Shown here: one piece after another, positions 43,688 through 52,510 of the stretch
Layout: every line of letters begins with the position of its first letter
How positions within the stretch are numbered: position 1 is the first letter of the stretch
Origin: Streptomyces sp. Go-475
Lineage (GTDB): Bacteria; Actinomycetota; Actinomycetes; Streptomycetales; Streptomycetaceae
Reading direction: 5' to 3'
Assembly (NCBI RefSeq): GCF_003330845.1
Contig: NZ_CP026121.1
Span: forward strand, 4,941,501-5,005,500
Length of the DNA stretch: 64,000 bases
Translations under genes and position numbers: made by a program
Notes under the pieces: model-generated
What the model saw: only the letters and a program-made list of their open reading frames with translations
What the model was told of the DNA's origin: nothing
Database searches by the model: none

Positions 43688-44296
43688 TCAGCCCTGCCGC
43701 TCCAGCACCGCGTAGTCGGCGAAGCTGCGGCGGTAGCGCAGGTGCCGCGTCTCCTGCGTGTGCCTGCGCTGCCACTCCTCCACCTCGCCGGGCGACGGAC
43801 ACGGCCCCGAACTCGCCCCGCAGTCCGCGTCCGCACCGGAGACGCAGTACGCCTGGTACTCCGGCAGGGCCGACGCGTCCTGCACGATCGTGTACGGCAC
43901 GTACCGGAACACCCTGCGGCCGGACGCCGGTTCCCCGCCGTGCTCCTTGCGCTGGTGCTGGCGCAGCAGGACGTTCGCGTCCGTCACGGCACTTCCGTCG
44001 AACGCCGCCCGTGCGCGGTCCCGCCGGACGGCCAGCTCCTCGCACGCCGCGCATCCCGGCACGGGCACCGGGGGCCGGGTCGGATCGGCCGACAGCCCTT
44101 CCCTCGACCGCTCGTTGAGCGCGCGGACGCCCGCGCTGAGCCGTTCGTCCAGCGTCGCCACCCGGATCTCGGCCACGTCCGCCTGCCACTCCCGGCCGCC
44201 GCCGACCGGGCGCAGCATCACGTGCGGGCCGGACCTGTCCTGGTACTCGCCGACCCTGCGCGCCCGCTGGTCGTAGACGAGCGTTCCCGGTTCCAT
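43688..44296 (-). CDS. DUF7848-type protein with N-terminal small regulatory-island domain
   Basis: 202 residues from an ATG 6-7 nt after GGAGGTG. The N-terminal ~65 residues (EPGTLVYDQRARRVGEYQDR, GGREWQADVAEIRVA) match short proteins usually encoded beside XRE/DUF397 genes. The C-terminal ~85 residues (RRVFRYVPYTIVQDASALPE, YCVSGADADCGASSG, WQRRHTQETRH) look like DUF7848, with conserved Cys pairs. Such units are often separate small genes; here they are joined through a linker with CAACEELA. Divergent from the XRE gene. Function unknown. Confidence 0.65.
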   Translation of the reverse strand: MEPGTLVYDQRARRVGEYQDRSGPHVMLRPVGGGREWQADVAEIRVATLDERLSAGVRALNERSREGLSADPTRPPVPVPGCAACEELAVRRDRARAAFDGSAVTDANVLLRQHQRKEHGGEPASGRRVFRYVPYTIVQDASALPEYQAYCVSGADADCGASSGPCPSPGEVEEWQRRHTQETRHLRYRRSFADYAVLERQG

Positions 44297-44401
44297 TTCG
44301 TGCACCTCCGTCACTCTCGGTGTACCGAGCGTTGCGCACGGGAATGGTCCGGTTCAATGCTTGGCGTGTGACACCGGTGCACTGTCACGGAGGGGGGAGC
44401 G

Positions 44402-45361
44402 GTGAGCCGACGGAACGGCGGGGCGGAGTCGGGGGCGAGTACGGCGGCCGTGTTCGGGGAGGTGCTGCGGCACTTCCGCGAGGCGGCGCTGCTCACGCAG
44501 GAGGGTCTGGCGCGGCAGATCCCGTGCGACCGGTCGCATGTGGCGCGGGTGGAGGCGGGGACGCGGGTGCCGCAGGACTCGTTCGCCAAGACCTGTGACG
44601 AACTCCTGGGGACGGGTGGGGTGTTGTTTCGGCTGTGGGGCCGGATCGACTGGTATCCGCAGGTGGAGCATCCTGACTGGTTCCGGCGGCGAGCAGAGAT
44701 GGACGAGGAGGCGGTCGCCCTCCGGGAGTACCAGGAGCGGTTGATCCCGGGGCTGTTGCAGACCGGTGATTACGTCCGTGCGCTGTTCGCGCGTGTCGCC
44801 AGCGGCGAGGAGGTCGAGGAGCGGGCCCGTGCCCGACTGAGTCGGCAGCGGCGATTCCTGGCTGAGGGGGGTCCGCTGTACATCGCCGTCCTGGACGAGA
44901 GCTGCCTGCGCAACGTGGTCGGCAACCCGGGGATCATGCGGGACCAGTGTGCCCATCTACTCAGCGTCGGGCAGCGCCCCAACATCCGTATCCAGGTCGC
45001 CCCGGCAAGCTTCTCGGAGCTGCTCCGGCCCAACGTCTCCATGTCGCTGATCGAGCTGCCCGACGGGCACCGGTGGGTGTACTCGGAGTCGCTGGACCGT
45101 GGCCACTTCAGCGACGATCCGACCGTCTACACACGTCATAGCCACACCTATGATGTGCTCAGGGCAGACGCTCTGTCAGTCCGCGAGTCCGTCGCCCTGA
45201 TCAGCGACGCGATGAAGGGGTACGAGCAGCATGAACAGGCACGAACTCTGCGCGGCGAACTGGATCAAGAGCAGCTACAGCGGCGAAAACGGCGGCAACT
45301 GCATCGAAATAGCCCCCGGTTTCCCCGAAACCGTCCCCGTCCGCGACAGCAAGAACCCTGA
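44402..45361 (+). CDS. XRE-family regulator with DUF5753 domain and an aberrant C-terminus
   Basis: 319 residues from a GTG after AGGGGGGAG. Helix-turn-helix at ~20-60 (FREAALLTQEGLARQIPCDR, HVARVEAGTRVPQDSF), then the DUF5753 ligand-like domain (EYQERLIPGLLQTGDYVRAL; PNIRIQVAPASFSE; LSVRESVALISDAM). Normally such genes stop at or just before the ATG of the DUF397 partner. Here the frame continues 131 nt into that gene, adding about 43 basic residues (QRRKRRQLHRNSPRFPRN). This suggests loss of the normal stop through a one-base shift. Members of this Scr1/WhiJ-like group control development through the DUF397 partner. Confidence 0.88.
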   Translation: MSRRNGGAESGASTAAVFGEVLRHFREAALLTQEGLARQIPCDRSHVARVEAGTRVPQDSFAKTCDELLGTGGVLFRLWGRIDWYPQVEHPDWFRRRAEMDEEAVALREYQERLIPGLLQTGDYVRALFARVASGEEVEERARARLSRQRRFLAEGGPLYIAVLDESCLRNVVGNPGIMRDQCAHLLSVGQRPNIRIQVAPASFSELLRPNVSMSLIELPDGHRWVYSESLDRGHFSDDPTVYTRHSHTYDVLRADALSVRESVALISDAMKGYEQHEQARTLRGELDQEQLQRRKRRQLHRNSPRFPRNRPRPRQQEP

Positions 45362-45419
45362 TGGGCCGGTCCTGCTCGTGACCCGGTCCGCCTGGTCCGC
45401 GTTCACCGCCGCTCTCTGA
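45231..45419 (+). CDS. DUF397 protein, partner of the XRE regulator
   Basis: 62 residues. The whole protein is one DUF397 domain: ANWIKSSYSGENGGNCIEIA, VPVRDSKNPDGPVLLVTRSAW and the closing FTAAL. In Streptomyces such proteins bind and inactivate their cognate XRE regulator. GAAGGGG lies 10-16 nt upstream. Third-position GC is lower than usual in the first 100 bases, as expected where two frames overlap. Confidence 0.92.
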   Translation: MNRHELCAANWIKSSYSGENGGNCIEIAPGFPETVPVRDSKNPDGPVLLVTRSAWSAFTAAL

Positions 45420-45422
45420 GCG

Positions 45423-45716
45423 CTACGGCTCGTCCCGCTTGGGATCCTCGTCCTTCTTCTCGTCGTCCAGGGACTTCAGGAACTCGGGGTTGTCGTCGGG
45501 CGCCACCCACTGCCCGGGACGGGGACGGCCCGCCGCGCTCCTCTTCTTGCCGGCGATCAGCCAGGAGATCGAGCCGACGAGCGGAAACAGCAGCACGAGG
45601 ATCGCCCACAACGGCTTGGGCATGTGACGGATGTCGTCGTCCTTCGTGCTGATGCAGTCGATGAACGCGTACACGCTCAGCGCCAGCGGCACGAGGAACA
45701 TCAGTACCCGGAGCAT
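45423..45716 (-). CDS. PLDc_N domain membrane protein
   Basis: 97 residues. Two membrane helices ([40 protein letters not shown]) followed by [13 protein letters not shown] are the phospholipase-D N-terminal (PLDc_N) signature, here without any PLD domain. The cytoplasmic tail ends in alternating acidic and basic residues ([16 protein letters not shown]). It is convergent with the DUF397 gene (3-bp gap). Function unknown. Confidence 0.85.
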   Translation of the reverse strand: MLRVLMFLVPLALSVYAFIDCISTKDDDIRHMPKPLWAILVLLFPLVGSISWLIAGKKRSAAGRPRPGQWVAPDDNPEFLKSLDDEKKDEDPKRDEP

Positions 45717-45784
45717 GCGCGGCCTCTCAGCGAAAGCGGTGGGCGGTTCCAGGCCAGGGTAGCGGCTCGGGGATACTGGACCCC

Positions 45785-47236
45785 ATGGCTTACGACGATC
45801 TTCGCTCCCTGCTCAGGGCACTGGAGCGCGAGGGAGACCTGAAGCGCATCAAGGCCGAGGTCGACCCGTATCTGGAGGTCGGGGAGATCGTCGACCGGGT
45901 GCAGAAGGCCGGCGGCCCCGCGCTGCTCTTCGAGAACGTACGCGGGTCGAGCATGCCCCTCGCGATGAACGTGTACGGCACGGACCGGCGGCTGCTGAAG
46001 GCCCTGGGCCTGAAGTCGTACGCGGAGATCTCGGAGCGGATCGGCGGGCTGCTGAAGCCCGAGCTGCCGCACGGGTTCGTCGGCGTGCGGGAGGCCTTCG
46101 GGAAGCTCGGCGCGATGACGCACGTGCCGCCGAAGAAGGTGAAGGACGGCCCGGTGCAGGAGGTCGTGCTCACCGGGGACGACGTCGACCTCGACCAGCT
46201 GCCCGCCCTGTTCACCTGGCCCAAGGACGGCGGGTCGTTCTTCAACCTGGGGCTGACCCACACCAAGGACCCGGAGACGGGCATCCGCAACCTCGGCCTG
46301 TACCGGCTCCAGCGGCACGACCGGCGCACCATCGGCATGCACTGGCAGATCCACAAGGACAGCCGGAACCACTACCAGGTGGCGGCCAGGCGCGGCGAGC
46401 GGCTGCCCGTCGCGATCGCCTTCGGCTGCCCGCCCGCCGTGACGTACGCCTCCACCGCGCCGCTGCCCGGGGACATCGACGAGTACCTGTTCGCCGGGTT
46501 CCTCGCGGGCAAGCGGATCGAGATGGTCGACTGCAAGACCGTGCCGCTCCAGGTGCCGGCGCAGGCGGAGGTCGTGATCGAGGGCTGGCTGGAGCCGGGC
46601 GAGATGCTGCCCGAGGGCCCCTTCGGCGACCACACCGGCTTCTACACGCCGCAGGAGCCCTTCCCGGCGCTGAAGATCGACTGCGTGACGATGCGGAAGC
46701 GCCCGCTGCTCCAGTCGATCGTCGTGGGCAGGCCGCCGACGGAGGACGGACCGCTGGGCCGCGCGACGGAACGCTTCTTCCTGCCGCTGCTGAAGATCAT
46801 CGTGCCGGACATCGTGGACTACCACCTGCCCGAGGCGGGCGGCTTCCACAACTGCGCGATCGTCTCGATCGACAAGAAGTACCCGAAGCACGCGCAGAAG
46901 GTCATGCACGCCATCTGGGGCGCGCACATGATGTCGCTGACCAAGCTGATCGTGGTCGTCGACTCCGACTGCGACGTGCACGACCTGCACGAGGTGGCCT
47001 GGCGGGCGCTGGGCAACACGGACTACGCCCGGGACCTCAGCATCGTCGAAGGCCCCGTCGACCACCTCGACCACGCTTCCTACCAGCAGTTCTGGGGCGG
47101 CAAGGCCGGGATCGACGCGACGAAGAAGTGGCCCGAGGAGGGCTACACCCGCGACGGCGGCTGGCCCGACATGGTGGAGTCCGATCCGGAGACGGCGGCG
47201 AAGGTGGACCGCCGCTGGAAGGAGTACGGCCTGTGA
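45785..47236 (+). CDS. Menaquinone biosynthesis decarboxylase, UbiD family (SCO4490-type, also called MqnL)
   Basis: 483 residues. UbiD-family decarboxylase using prenyl-FMN made by UbiX. Landmarks: [60 protein letters not shown], and [16 protein letters not shown], which carries part of the catalytic Glu/Asp-Arg network. The next gene (mqnP) overlaps by 4 bp, and ubiX and mqnE are close by. In the futalosine pathway it decarboxylates the naphthoate ring acid late in menaquinone synthesis. I recognise it as the S. coelicolor SCO4490 type from memory. Confidence 0.92.
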   Translation: MAYDDLRSLLRALEREGDLKRIKAEVDPYLEVGEIVDRVQKAGGPALLFENVRGSSMPLAMNVYGTDRRLLKALGLKSYAEISERIGGLLKPELPHGFVGVREAFGKLGAMTHVPPKKVKDGPVQEVVLTGDDVDLDQLPALFTWPKDGGSFFNLGLTHTKDPETGIRNLGLYRLQRHDRRTIGMHWQIHKDSRNHYQVAARRGERLPVAIAFGCPPAVTYASTAPLPGDIDEYLFAGFLAGKRIEMVDCKTVPLQVPAQAEVVIEGWLEPGEMLPEGPFGDHTGFYTPQEPFPALKIDCVTMRKRPLLQSIVVGRPPTEDGPLGRATERFFLPLLKIIVPDIVDYHLPEAGGFHNCAIVSIDKKYPKHAQKVMHAIWGAHMMSLTKLIVVVDSDCDVHDLHEVAWRALGNTDYARDLSIVEGPVDHLDHASYQQFWGGKAGIDATKKWPEEGYTRDGGWPDMVESDPETAAKVDRRWKEYGL

Positions 47237-48135
47237 CCTCCGCTTCCGCCGCGATCCCCCAGCCGGGACGCACCAAGGCCTTCCTGCGGCTGGTGATGAT
47301 CGAGCACTCGGTCTTCGCGCTGCCCTTCGCGTACATCGCCGCGCTCACGGCGATGTACCAGTGGGACAAGAACATCCACTGGGGCCGGCTGCTGCTCGTC
47401 ACCGTCTGCATGGTGGGGCTGCGGACGTTCGCCATGGCGGTCAACCGGATCATCGACCGGGAGATCGACGCGCGGAATCCGCGCACGGCGCACCGCGAGC
47501 TGGTGACCGGCGCGATGTCGGTGAAGCACGCGTGGACGGGCGCGCTGATCGCCCTGGCGGTCTTCCTGGGCGCGGCGGCCCTGCTGAACCCCCTGTGCCT
47601 GGCCCTGGCGCCGATCGCCGTGATCCCGATGGTGGTCTACCCCTACGGCAAGCGGTTCACGAACTTCCCGCAGGCCATCCTCGGTCTCGCCCAGGCGATG
47701 GGCCCGGTCGGCGGCTGGCTGGCGATCACCGGCTCCTGGTCCTGGGACGCGGTGATCCTCGGTCTCGCCGTCGGCATCTGGATCGGCGGCTTCGACCTGA
47801 TCTACGCCTGCCAGGACGTGGAGACCGACCGCGAGATCGGCGTCATGTCCGTCCCCGCGCGCTTCGGCATCCCGGCGGCCATCTGGGGCGCGCGGGTCTG
47901 CCACGCCCTCACGACGGCCCTGTTCGTCTGGTACGCCCTGGCCACCGACGCGGGCGCCTTCTTCTGGCTGGGCCTGCTCATCGTCGCCGCCGCGTTCCTC
48001 TACGAGCACTCCATCGTCCGCCCCCACGACCTCTCCCGCGTGAACCGGGCGTTCTTCAGCGTCAACGGCTTCATCGGAATTGCCCTGTTCGTGTGCGCGC
48101 TGCTGGATCTGCTGGTGCGTGGTCTCACCGTGTGA
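47233..48135 (+). CDS. mqnP: Menaquinone biosynthesis prenyltransferase MqnP (UbiA family)
   Basis: 300 residues, membrane protein with about eight helices. The two Asp-rich Mg-prenyl-diphosphate motifs are clear: NRIIDREIDARNPRT (N71, D75, D79) and DLIYACQDVETDREIG. This is the UbiA superfamily pattern. A GTG start overlaps the decarboxylase stop (GTGA). It should attach the polyprenyl side chain to the dihydroxynaphthoate precursor in the futalosine route. Its 3' end overlaps the convergent rhomboid gene by 11 bp. Confidence 0.93.
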   Translation: MTSASAAIPQPGRTKAFLRLVMIEHSVFALPFAYIAALTAMYQWDKNIHWGRLLLVTVCMVGLRTFAMAVNRIIDREIDARNPRTAHRELVTGAMSVKHAWTGALIALAVFLGAAALLNPLCLALAPIAVIPMVVYPYGKRFTNFPQAILGLAQAMGPVGGWLAITGSWSWDAVILGLAVGIWIGGFDLIYACQDVETDREIGVMSVPARFGIPAAIWGARVCHALTTALFVWYALATDAGAFFWLGLLIVAAAFLYEHSIVRPHDLSRVNRAFFSVNGFIGIALFVCALLDLLVRGLTV

Positions 48136-48727
48136 GCGCGGGCGGCGCGGGGCGGCGGCGCAGCACGAACGCCGCCGCGACACCCGCCAGCAGTCCCAGC
48201 AGGTGGCCCTGCCAGCTCACGCCGCTCTGCGTCGGGGCCAGGCCCGCCAGGATGGAGCCGCCCCAGATCGCGGCTATGAGGACGCCGGCCAGGATGCCCC
48301 AGGGGCGGCGCTCGACGAAGCCGCTGACCAGGAGGAAGCCGAAGAGACCGAAGATCAGGCCGGAGGCGCCCGCCGTGTTCGTGTGCGCCGGGGATATGAG
48401 CCAGACGCCCAGGCCGTCGACGAGGATGATCAGCGCGCAGACGAGGACGAAGCGGCGCAGACCCGCGAGGGCCGCCAGGAAGCCCAGGACCAGCAGCGGC
48501 AGGGTGTTCGCCGCCAGATGGGCGAAGCCGAAGTGGATGAAGGCCGACGGGACGACGTCGACCAGCTCGGAGGGGTCGCGTGGCGTGACGCCGAAGCCGT
48601 CCAGCGCGTGACCCGTCGCCGCGTCCACCACTTCCAGCAGCCACAGCAGCGCGATCCAGGCCAGCATCAGCTTGCCCGCGGCCATCGCCCGGTCGCTCCG
48701 GGACCACCCGGTTCCCACGTTCGACAT
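48125..48727 (-). CDS. Rhomboid-family intramembrane serine protease
   Basis: 200 residues with six membrane helices. The catalytic pair is S122 in TAGASGLIFGLFG and H175 in SWQGHLLGLLAG. Additional rhomboid motif HFGFAHLAANTLPL (HxxxN) lies in helix 2. No C-terminal zinc or cytoplasmic domain is present. The ATG at 48727 opens MSNVGTGWSRSDRA; the longer open frame is out of the family's range. It is the only minus-strand gene inside the menaquinone block, so any link to that pathway is doubtful. Confidence 0.9.
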   Translation of the reverse strand: MSNVGTGWSRSDRAMAAGKLMLAWIALLWLLEVVDAATGHALDGFGVTPRDPSELVDVVPSAFIHFGFAHLAANTLPLLVLGFLAALAGLRRFVLVCALIILVDGLGVWLISPAHTNTAGASGLIFGLFGFLLVSGFVERRPWGILAGVLIAAIWGGSILAGLAPTQSGVSWQGHLLGLLAGVAAAFVLRRRPAPPALTR

Positions 48728-48818
48728 GGCGACCCCCAGTGCTCGCTCATCCCGTCTGTGCAACGGCCCGCACCCCTTGGCCGGTTCCCACCCCGTGACG
48801 CCGGATAGGCTCGGTGTT

Positions 48819-49505
48819 GTGAACCCAGTCAAGCCAGGCGAGACACCCCGTACGCCTTGGATCGTAGGGGTGTCGGGCGCCTCCGGCACCCCGTATGCCG
48901 CTGCCGTGCTGCGCGCGCTCCTCGCCGCCGGCGAGAGCGTCGACCTCGTGGTGTCCCGGGCCTCCCGGCTCACCCTGCTCGACGAGACCGGGATCTCCTT
49001 CCGGGACGCCCACTGGCAGGACGACCTGCGCGCATGGCTGTCCCGGGGCGCCGACGGCAAGCCCGCCACGTTCTCCGTGGACATCGACGCCGTACGGCAC
49101 TGGAGCGCCGGCGACCTGGCCGCCGGCCCCTCCTCGGGGTCGTACCCCACCAAGGGCATGCTCATCGTGCCCGCCTCGACGGCGAGCGTGGCCGGGGTCG
49201 CGCTCGGGCTGTCGAAGGACCTGTTGCAGCGGGCGGCGAGCGTGACCCTGAAGGAGGGACGCAAGCTGATCGTGGCCGTACGGGAGACCCCGCTGAACGG
49301 CCAGACCCTGCGCCACCTGGTCACCCTCGACGACGCGGGCGCGGCCGTCGTACCCGCCTCACCCGCCTTCTACGCGGGCGCGACGCACATCCAGGACCTG
49401 GTGGACTTCGTCGCCGGACGCGTACTCGACGCGGCGGGCGTGCCGCACCGGCTCTACCGCCGTTGGCAAGGTGAGCTCGGCGGCGGAGCGCACCGCGCCG
49501 ACTGA
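48819..49505 (+). CDS. ubiX: UbiX-type flavin prenyltransferase
   Basis: 228 residues from GTG 48819 (VNPVKPGETPRTPWIVGVSG). FMN-binding GVSGASGTPYAAAVLRAL, then MLIVPASTASVAGVALGLSK and LIVAVRETPLNGQTLRHL. It makes prenyl-FMN from FMN and dimethylallyl phosphate, the cofactor needed by the UbiD-type decarboxylase encoded two genes upstream. Actinobacterial members are often called MqnM in the futalosine context. The C-terminus RRWQGELGG is typical. Confidence 0.93.
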   Translation: MNPVKPGETPRTPWIVGVSGASGTPYAAAVLRALLAAGESVDLVVSRASRLTLLDETGISFRDAHWQDDLRAWLSRGADGKPATFSVDIDAVRHWSAGDLAAGPSSGSYPTKGMLIVPASTASVAGVALGLSKDLLQRAASVTLKEGRKLIVAVRETPLNGQTLRHLVTLDDAGAAVVPASPAFYAGATHIQDLVDFVAGRVLDAAGVPHRLYRRWQGELGGGAHRAD

Positions 49506-49562
49506 GCACGACCCCGGACCCATCGGACTCACAGACAACTTCAGCGGAAGGCTTCGATCGCA

Positions 49563-50018
49563 ATGGACGCGGTGGACAGGCAGCTCATCCAGGCCCTGAG
49601 GGAGAACGGCCGGGCCTCCTACGCGGAGCTGGGCCGCCTCGTCGGACTGTCGGGACCCAGCGTCACCGACCGCATCAACCGGCTGGAGGCGGCCGGGGTC
49701 ATCACCGGCTACCGGGCCACCGTCGACGCCGCCTCGCTCGGCCTCGGCGTCACCGCCCTCATCGGCATCTCGCTCTCCGACGCCACGGACCACGAGGACG
49801 TGGCGCAGCGGCTGCGGGACCTGTCGGAGATCGAGGACTGCTGGTTCATCGCGGGCGACGACTCGTACATGCTCAAGGTGCGGGCGGCGGACGTGGACGG
49901 CCTGGAGAAGATCATCCGGCGGCTCAGCGGGACCAAGGGCGTCTCCCGGACCCGTACGACCATCGTGCTGTCCACGAAGTGGGAGAACCGGGTCGGGGAA
50001 CTGCCCGAAGAGGCGTAG
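49563..50018 (+). CDS. Lrp/AsnC-family transcriptional regulator
   Basis: 151 residues. HTH (DRQLIQALRENGRASYAELG, LSGPSVTDRINRLEAAGVI) followed by the RAM ligand-binding domain (GVTALIGISLSDATD, DCWFIAGDDSYMLKVRAADV, VSRTRTTIVLSTKWENR). It lies between ubiX and mqnE on the same strand and could control the menaquinone genes, but the ligand is unknown. The ATG is preceded by GGAAGG at 49551-49556. Confidence 0.92.
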   Translation: MDAVDRQLIQALRENGRASYAELGRLVGLSGPSVTDRINRLEAAGVITGYRATVDAASLGLGVTALIGISLSDATDHEDVAQRLRDLSEIEDCWFIAGDDSYMLKVRAADVDGLEKIIRRLSGTKGVSRTRTTIVLSTKWENRVGELPEEA

Positions 50019-50055
50019 TCGTACGGTTGGGACGTCGTCGTAGAAAGGTGTGGGC

Positions 50056-51219
50056 ATGGATCTCGGGCTCAAGCGCGAGCTGGAGGAGAAGGTCAGGGCC
50101 GGTGAGCGCCTGACCCGTGAGGACGGCATCGCGCTGTACGAGTCGGACGACCTGGCCTGGCTCGGCGGCCTCGCGCACGAGGTGCGCACCCGCAAGAACG
50201 GCGACGTCGTGCACTTCAACGTCAACCGGCACCTCAACATGACGAACGTGTGCACGGCCTCCTGCGCGTACTGCTCCTTCCAGCGCAAGCCGGGGGAGAA
50301 GGACGCGTACACGATGCGCATCGAGGAGGCCGTGAAGCTCGCGAAGGCGATGGAGTCGGAGAACCTCACCGAGCTGCACATCGTCAACGGGCTGCACCCG
50401 AACCTGCCGTGGCGGTACTACCCGCGGTCGCTGCGCGAGCTGAAGGCCGCGCTGCCGGACGTCTCGCTGAAGGCGTTCACGGCCACGGAGATCCACCACT
50501 TCGAGACGATCTCCGGGATGAGCGCGTCCGAGATCCTGGACGAGTTGATCGACGCGGGCCTGGAGTCACTGACCGGTGGCGGCGCGGAGATCTTCGACTG
50601 GGAGGTCCGGCAGCACATCGTGGACCACCGCACCCACTGGGAGGACTGGTCCCGCATCCACCGGCTCGCGCACGAGAAGGGTCTGAAGACCCCGTGCACG
50701 ATGCTGTACGGGCACATCGAGGAGCCGCGGCACCGGGTGGACCACGTGCTGCGGCTGCGCGAGCTGCAGGACGAGACCGGCGGGTTCCAGGTCTTCATCC
50801 CGCTGCGGTACCAGCACGACTTCGTCGACATGCAGGACGGGAAGGTCCGCAACCGGCTGCAGGCGCGGACGCAGATGGCGACCGGTGCGGAGGCGCTGAA
50901 GACCTTCGCCGTGTCGCGGCTGCTGTTCGACAACGTGCCGCACGTGAAGGTCTTCTGGGTGATGCACGGGGTGCAGACGGCTCAGCTGGCGCTGCAGCAC
51001 GGTGCGGACGACATGGACGGCTCGGTCGTCGAGTACAAGATCACGCACGACGCGGACAACTACGGGACGCCGAACAAGCTGACCCGTGAGGATCTGCTGG
51101 ATCTGATCCGCGACGCGGGGTTCCGGCCGGTGGAGCGGAACACGCGGTACGAGATCATCCGGGAGTACGACGGGCCCGACCCCGAGCGCAGGGAATCACC
51201 TCAGCCCATGCGGGTGTGA
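50056..51219 (+). CDS. mqnE: Aminofutalosine synthase (radical SAM)
   Basis: 387 residues. Radical SAM enzyme that adds the chorismate-derived enolpyruvyl benzoate to SAM-derived adenosyl to give aminofutalosine. The [4Fe-4S] motif CX3CX2C is at C66, C70, C73 (CTASCAYCSF). Further family text: LHIVNGLHPNLPWRYYPRSL, SLTGGGAEIFDWEVRQHI, TPCTMLYGHIEEPRHRVDHV, PLRYQHDFVDMQ. The ATG 50056 is 7 nt after AGAAAGG; an in-frame GTG at 50050 is less likely. Confidence 0.96.
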   Translation: MDLGLKRELEEKVRAGERLTREDGIALYESDDLAWLGGLAHEVRTRKNGDVVHFNVNRHLNMTNVCTASCAYCSFQRKPGEKDAYTMRIEEAVKLAKAMESENLTELHIVNGLHPNLPWRYYPRSLRELKAALPDVSLKAFTATEIHHFETISGMSASEILDELIDAGLESLTGGGAEIFDWEVRQHIVDHRTHWEDWSRIHRLAHEKGLKTPCTMLYGHIEEPRHRVDHVLRLRELQDETGGFQVFIPLRYQHDFVDMQDGKVRNRLQARTQMATGAEALKTFAVSRLLFDNVPHVKVFWVMHGVQTAQLALQHGADDMDGSVVEYKITHDADNYGTPNKLTREDLLDLIRDAGFRPVERNTRYEIIREYDGPDPERRESPQPMRV

Positions 51220-51243
51220 AGCCGGGGTGGGTACCCGGAGGGC

Positions 51244-51894
51244 ATGGTCAGGACCGAGGCGCCTGAGGACGCCTATACCGCTGAACCCTTCGTTCCCGAG
51301 CGGGGTGGGCTTCCGGCTCTGCGGAAGGCCGCCGCCGACTGCCGGGGGTGCCCGCTGCACCGGGACGCCACCCAGACCGTGTTCGGGGAAGGCGGCAAGG
51401 ATGCCCGGGTCATGCTCGTGGGGGAGCAGCCCGGGGACCAGGAGGACCGGCAGGGGAAGCCGTTCGTCGGGCCGGCCGGGCGGCTGCTGGACCGCGCCCT
51501 GGCGGAGGCGGGGATCGATCCCGCCGAGGCCTACGTCACCAACGCCGTGAAGCACTTCAAGTTCACGCAGGCCGAGCCCCGCAAGCGGCGGATCCACAAG
51601 GCGCCCAACCTGCGCGAGATGACCGCGTGCGCGCCCTGGCTGGCCGCGGAGCTGGCGGTCGTCGAGCCGGAGCTGATCGTCGTACTGGGGGCCACCGCCG
51701 GGAAGGCGCTGCTCGGCTCCTCCTTCCGGGTCACGCAGGTGCGCGGCACCGTGCTGGAGGAGGAGATCCACGGGCGGCCCGAGCGGCTGGTGCCGACCGT
51801 GCATCCGTCCTCCGTGCTGCGGGCCGACGACCGGGAGGCCGCCTACCGAGGGCTGGTCTCCGATCTGAAAGTGGCCGCACAGGTCCTGGGGTAA
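51244..51894 (+). CDS. udgX: UdgX-type uracil-DNA glycosylase (covalent, Fe-S)
   Basis: 216 residues. Iron-sulfur ligands C33 and C36 (DCRGCPLH), H39 and C129 (MTACAPW) are placed as in family 4-related UDGs; there is no fourth cysteine, and H39 is well placed to take its role. Motif A is GEQPGDQEDRQGKPF and motif B VPTVHPSSVLR. The defining insert is KRRIH (114-118), whose H118 forms a covalent bond to the abasic site in characterised UdgX of mycobacteria. It therefore removes uracil and stays attached to DNA. It lies 24 bp after mqnE. Confidence 0.9.
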   Translation: MVRTEAPEDAYTAEPFVPERGGLPALRKAAADCRGCPLHRDATQTVFGEGGKDARVMLVGEQPGDQEDRQGKPFVGPAGRLLDRALAEAGIDPAEAYVTNAVKHFKFTQAEPRKRRIHKAPNLREMTACAPWLAAELAVVEPELIVVLGATAGKALLGSSFRVTQVRGTVLEEEIHGRPERLVPTVHPSSVLRADDREAAYRGLVSDLKVAAQVLG

Positions 51895-51910
51895 TGGCTA
51901 GAATCCCTGC

Positions 51911-52435
51911 ATGCCCCTTACCTTCACGTTCGACCCGGCCGTCACCCCGGATCTTCGCGACGGCATCCTCGATCTGTGGACCGACGTGTCCAACGCCGGC
52001 GGGGCCGTCGGCTTCGTGCCGCCGGTGACGCGTGAGGAGGTCCGGCCCCAGCTGCTGACGCACTTCGCGTCGATGGCGGAAGGGCGGGTCAGGCTCCTCG
52101 TCGGACATGACGAGGAGGGGCGGGTCGCGGCGACCGCGTTCCTCACGTTCAACACGCACCACCTGATGGTCCACTGGCTGTGGCTGTACACCGTGATGGT
52201 GCATCCGCGGCACCAGGGGAAGGGGTACGGCCGCGATCTGCTGGCCGCGGCGGCGGACGCGGCCCGGGGCTGCGAGGGCATCGAGGCGATCCGGCTGACG
52301 TGCCGGGGCGGGCTCGGGCTGGAGCGGTTCTACGAGGCGTGCGGCTACAAGGAGGTCGGCCGGATCCCGGGCGCCATCCGGGTCGCGCCGGGCGACGACC
52401 GCGATGACGTGATCATGCTCCTGCCGCTGAACTGA
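51911..52435 (+). CDS. GNAT-family N-acetyltransferase
   Basis: 174 residues with a complete GNAT fold: LWLYTVMVHPRHQGKGYGRD (acetyl-CoA loop Q-G-K-G-Y-G), RGCEGIEAIRLTCRGGLGLE and FYEACGYKEVGRIPGAIRVA. N-terminal strands GRVRLLVGHDEEGRVAATAF. Substrate unknown; the DDRDDVIMLLPLN end is common in amine or aminoglycoside acetyltransferase-like proteins. It is 16 bp downstream of udgX and probably co-transcribed. Confidence 0.88.
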   Translation: MPLTFTFDPAVTPDLRDGILDLWTDVSNAGGAVGFVPPVTREEVRPQLLTHFASMAEGRVRLLVGHDEEGRVAATAFLTFNTHHLMVHWLWLYTVMVHPRHQGKGYGRDLLAAAADAARGCEGIEAIRLTCRGGLGLERFYEACGYKEVGRIPGAIRVAPGDDRDDVIMLLPLN

Positions 52436-52510
52436 CCCCCGTGCAAGATCGGCCGTGCGGCGTGCTTCACTGAACACTGGCCCCTTTTGGAATCGGAAGA
52501 GTGGATTGAG

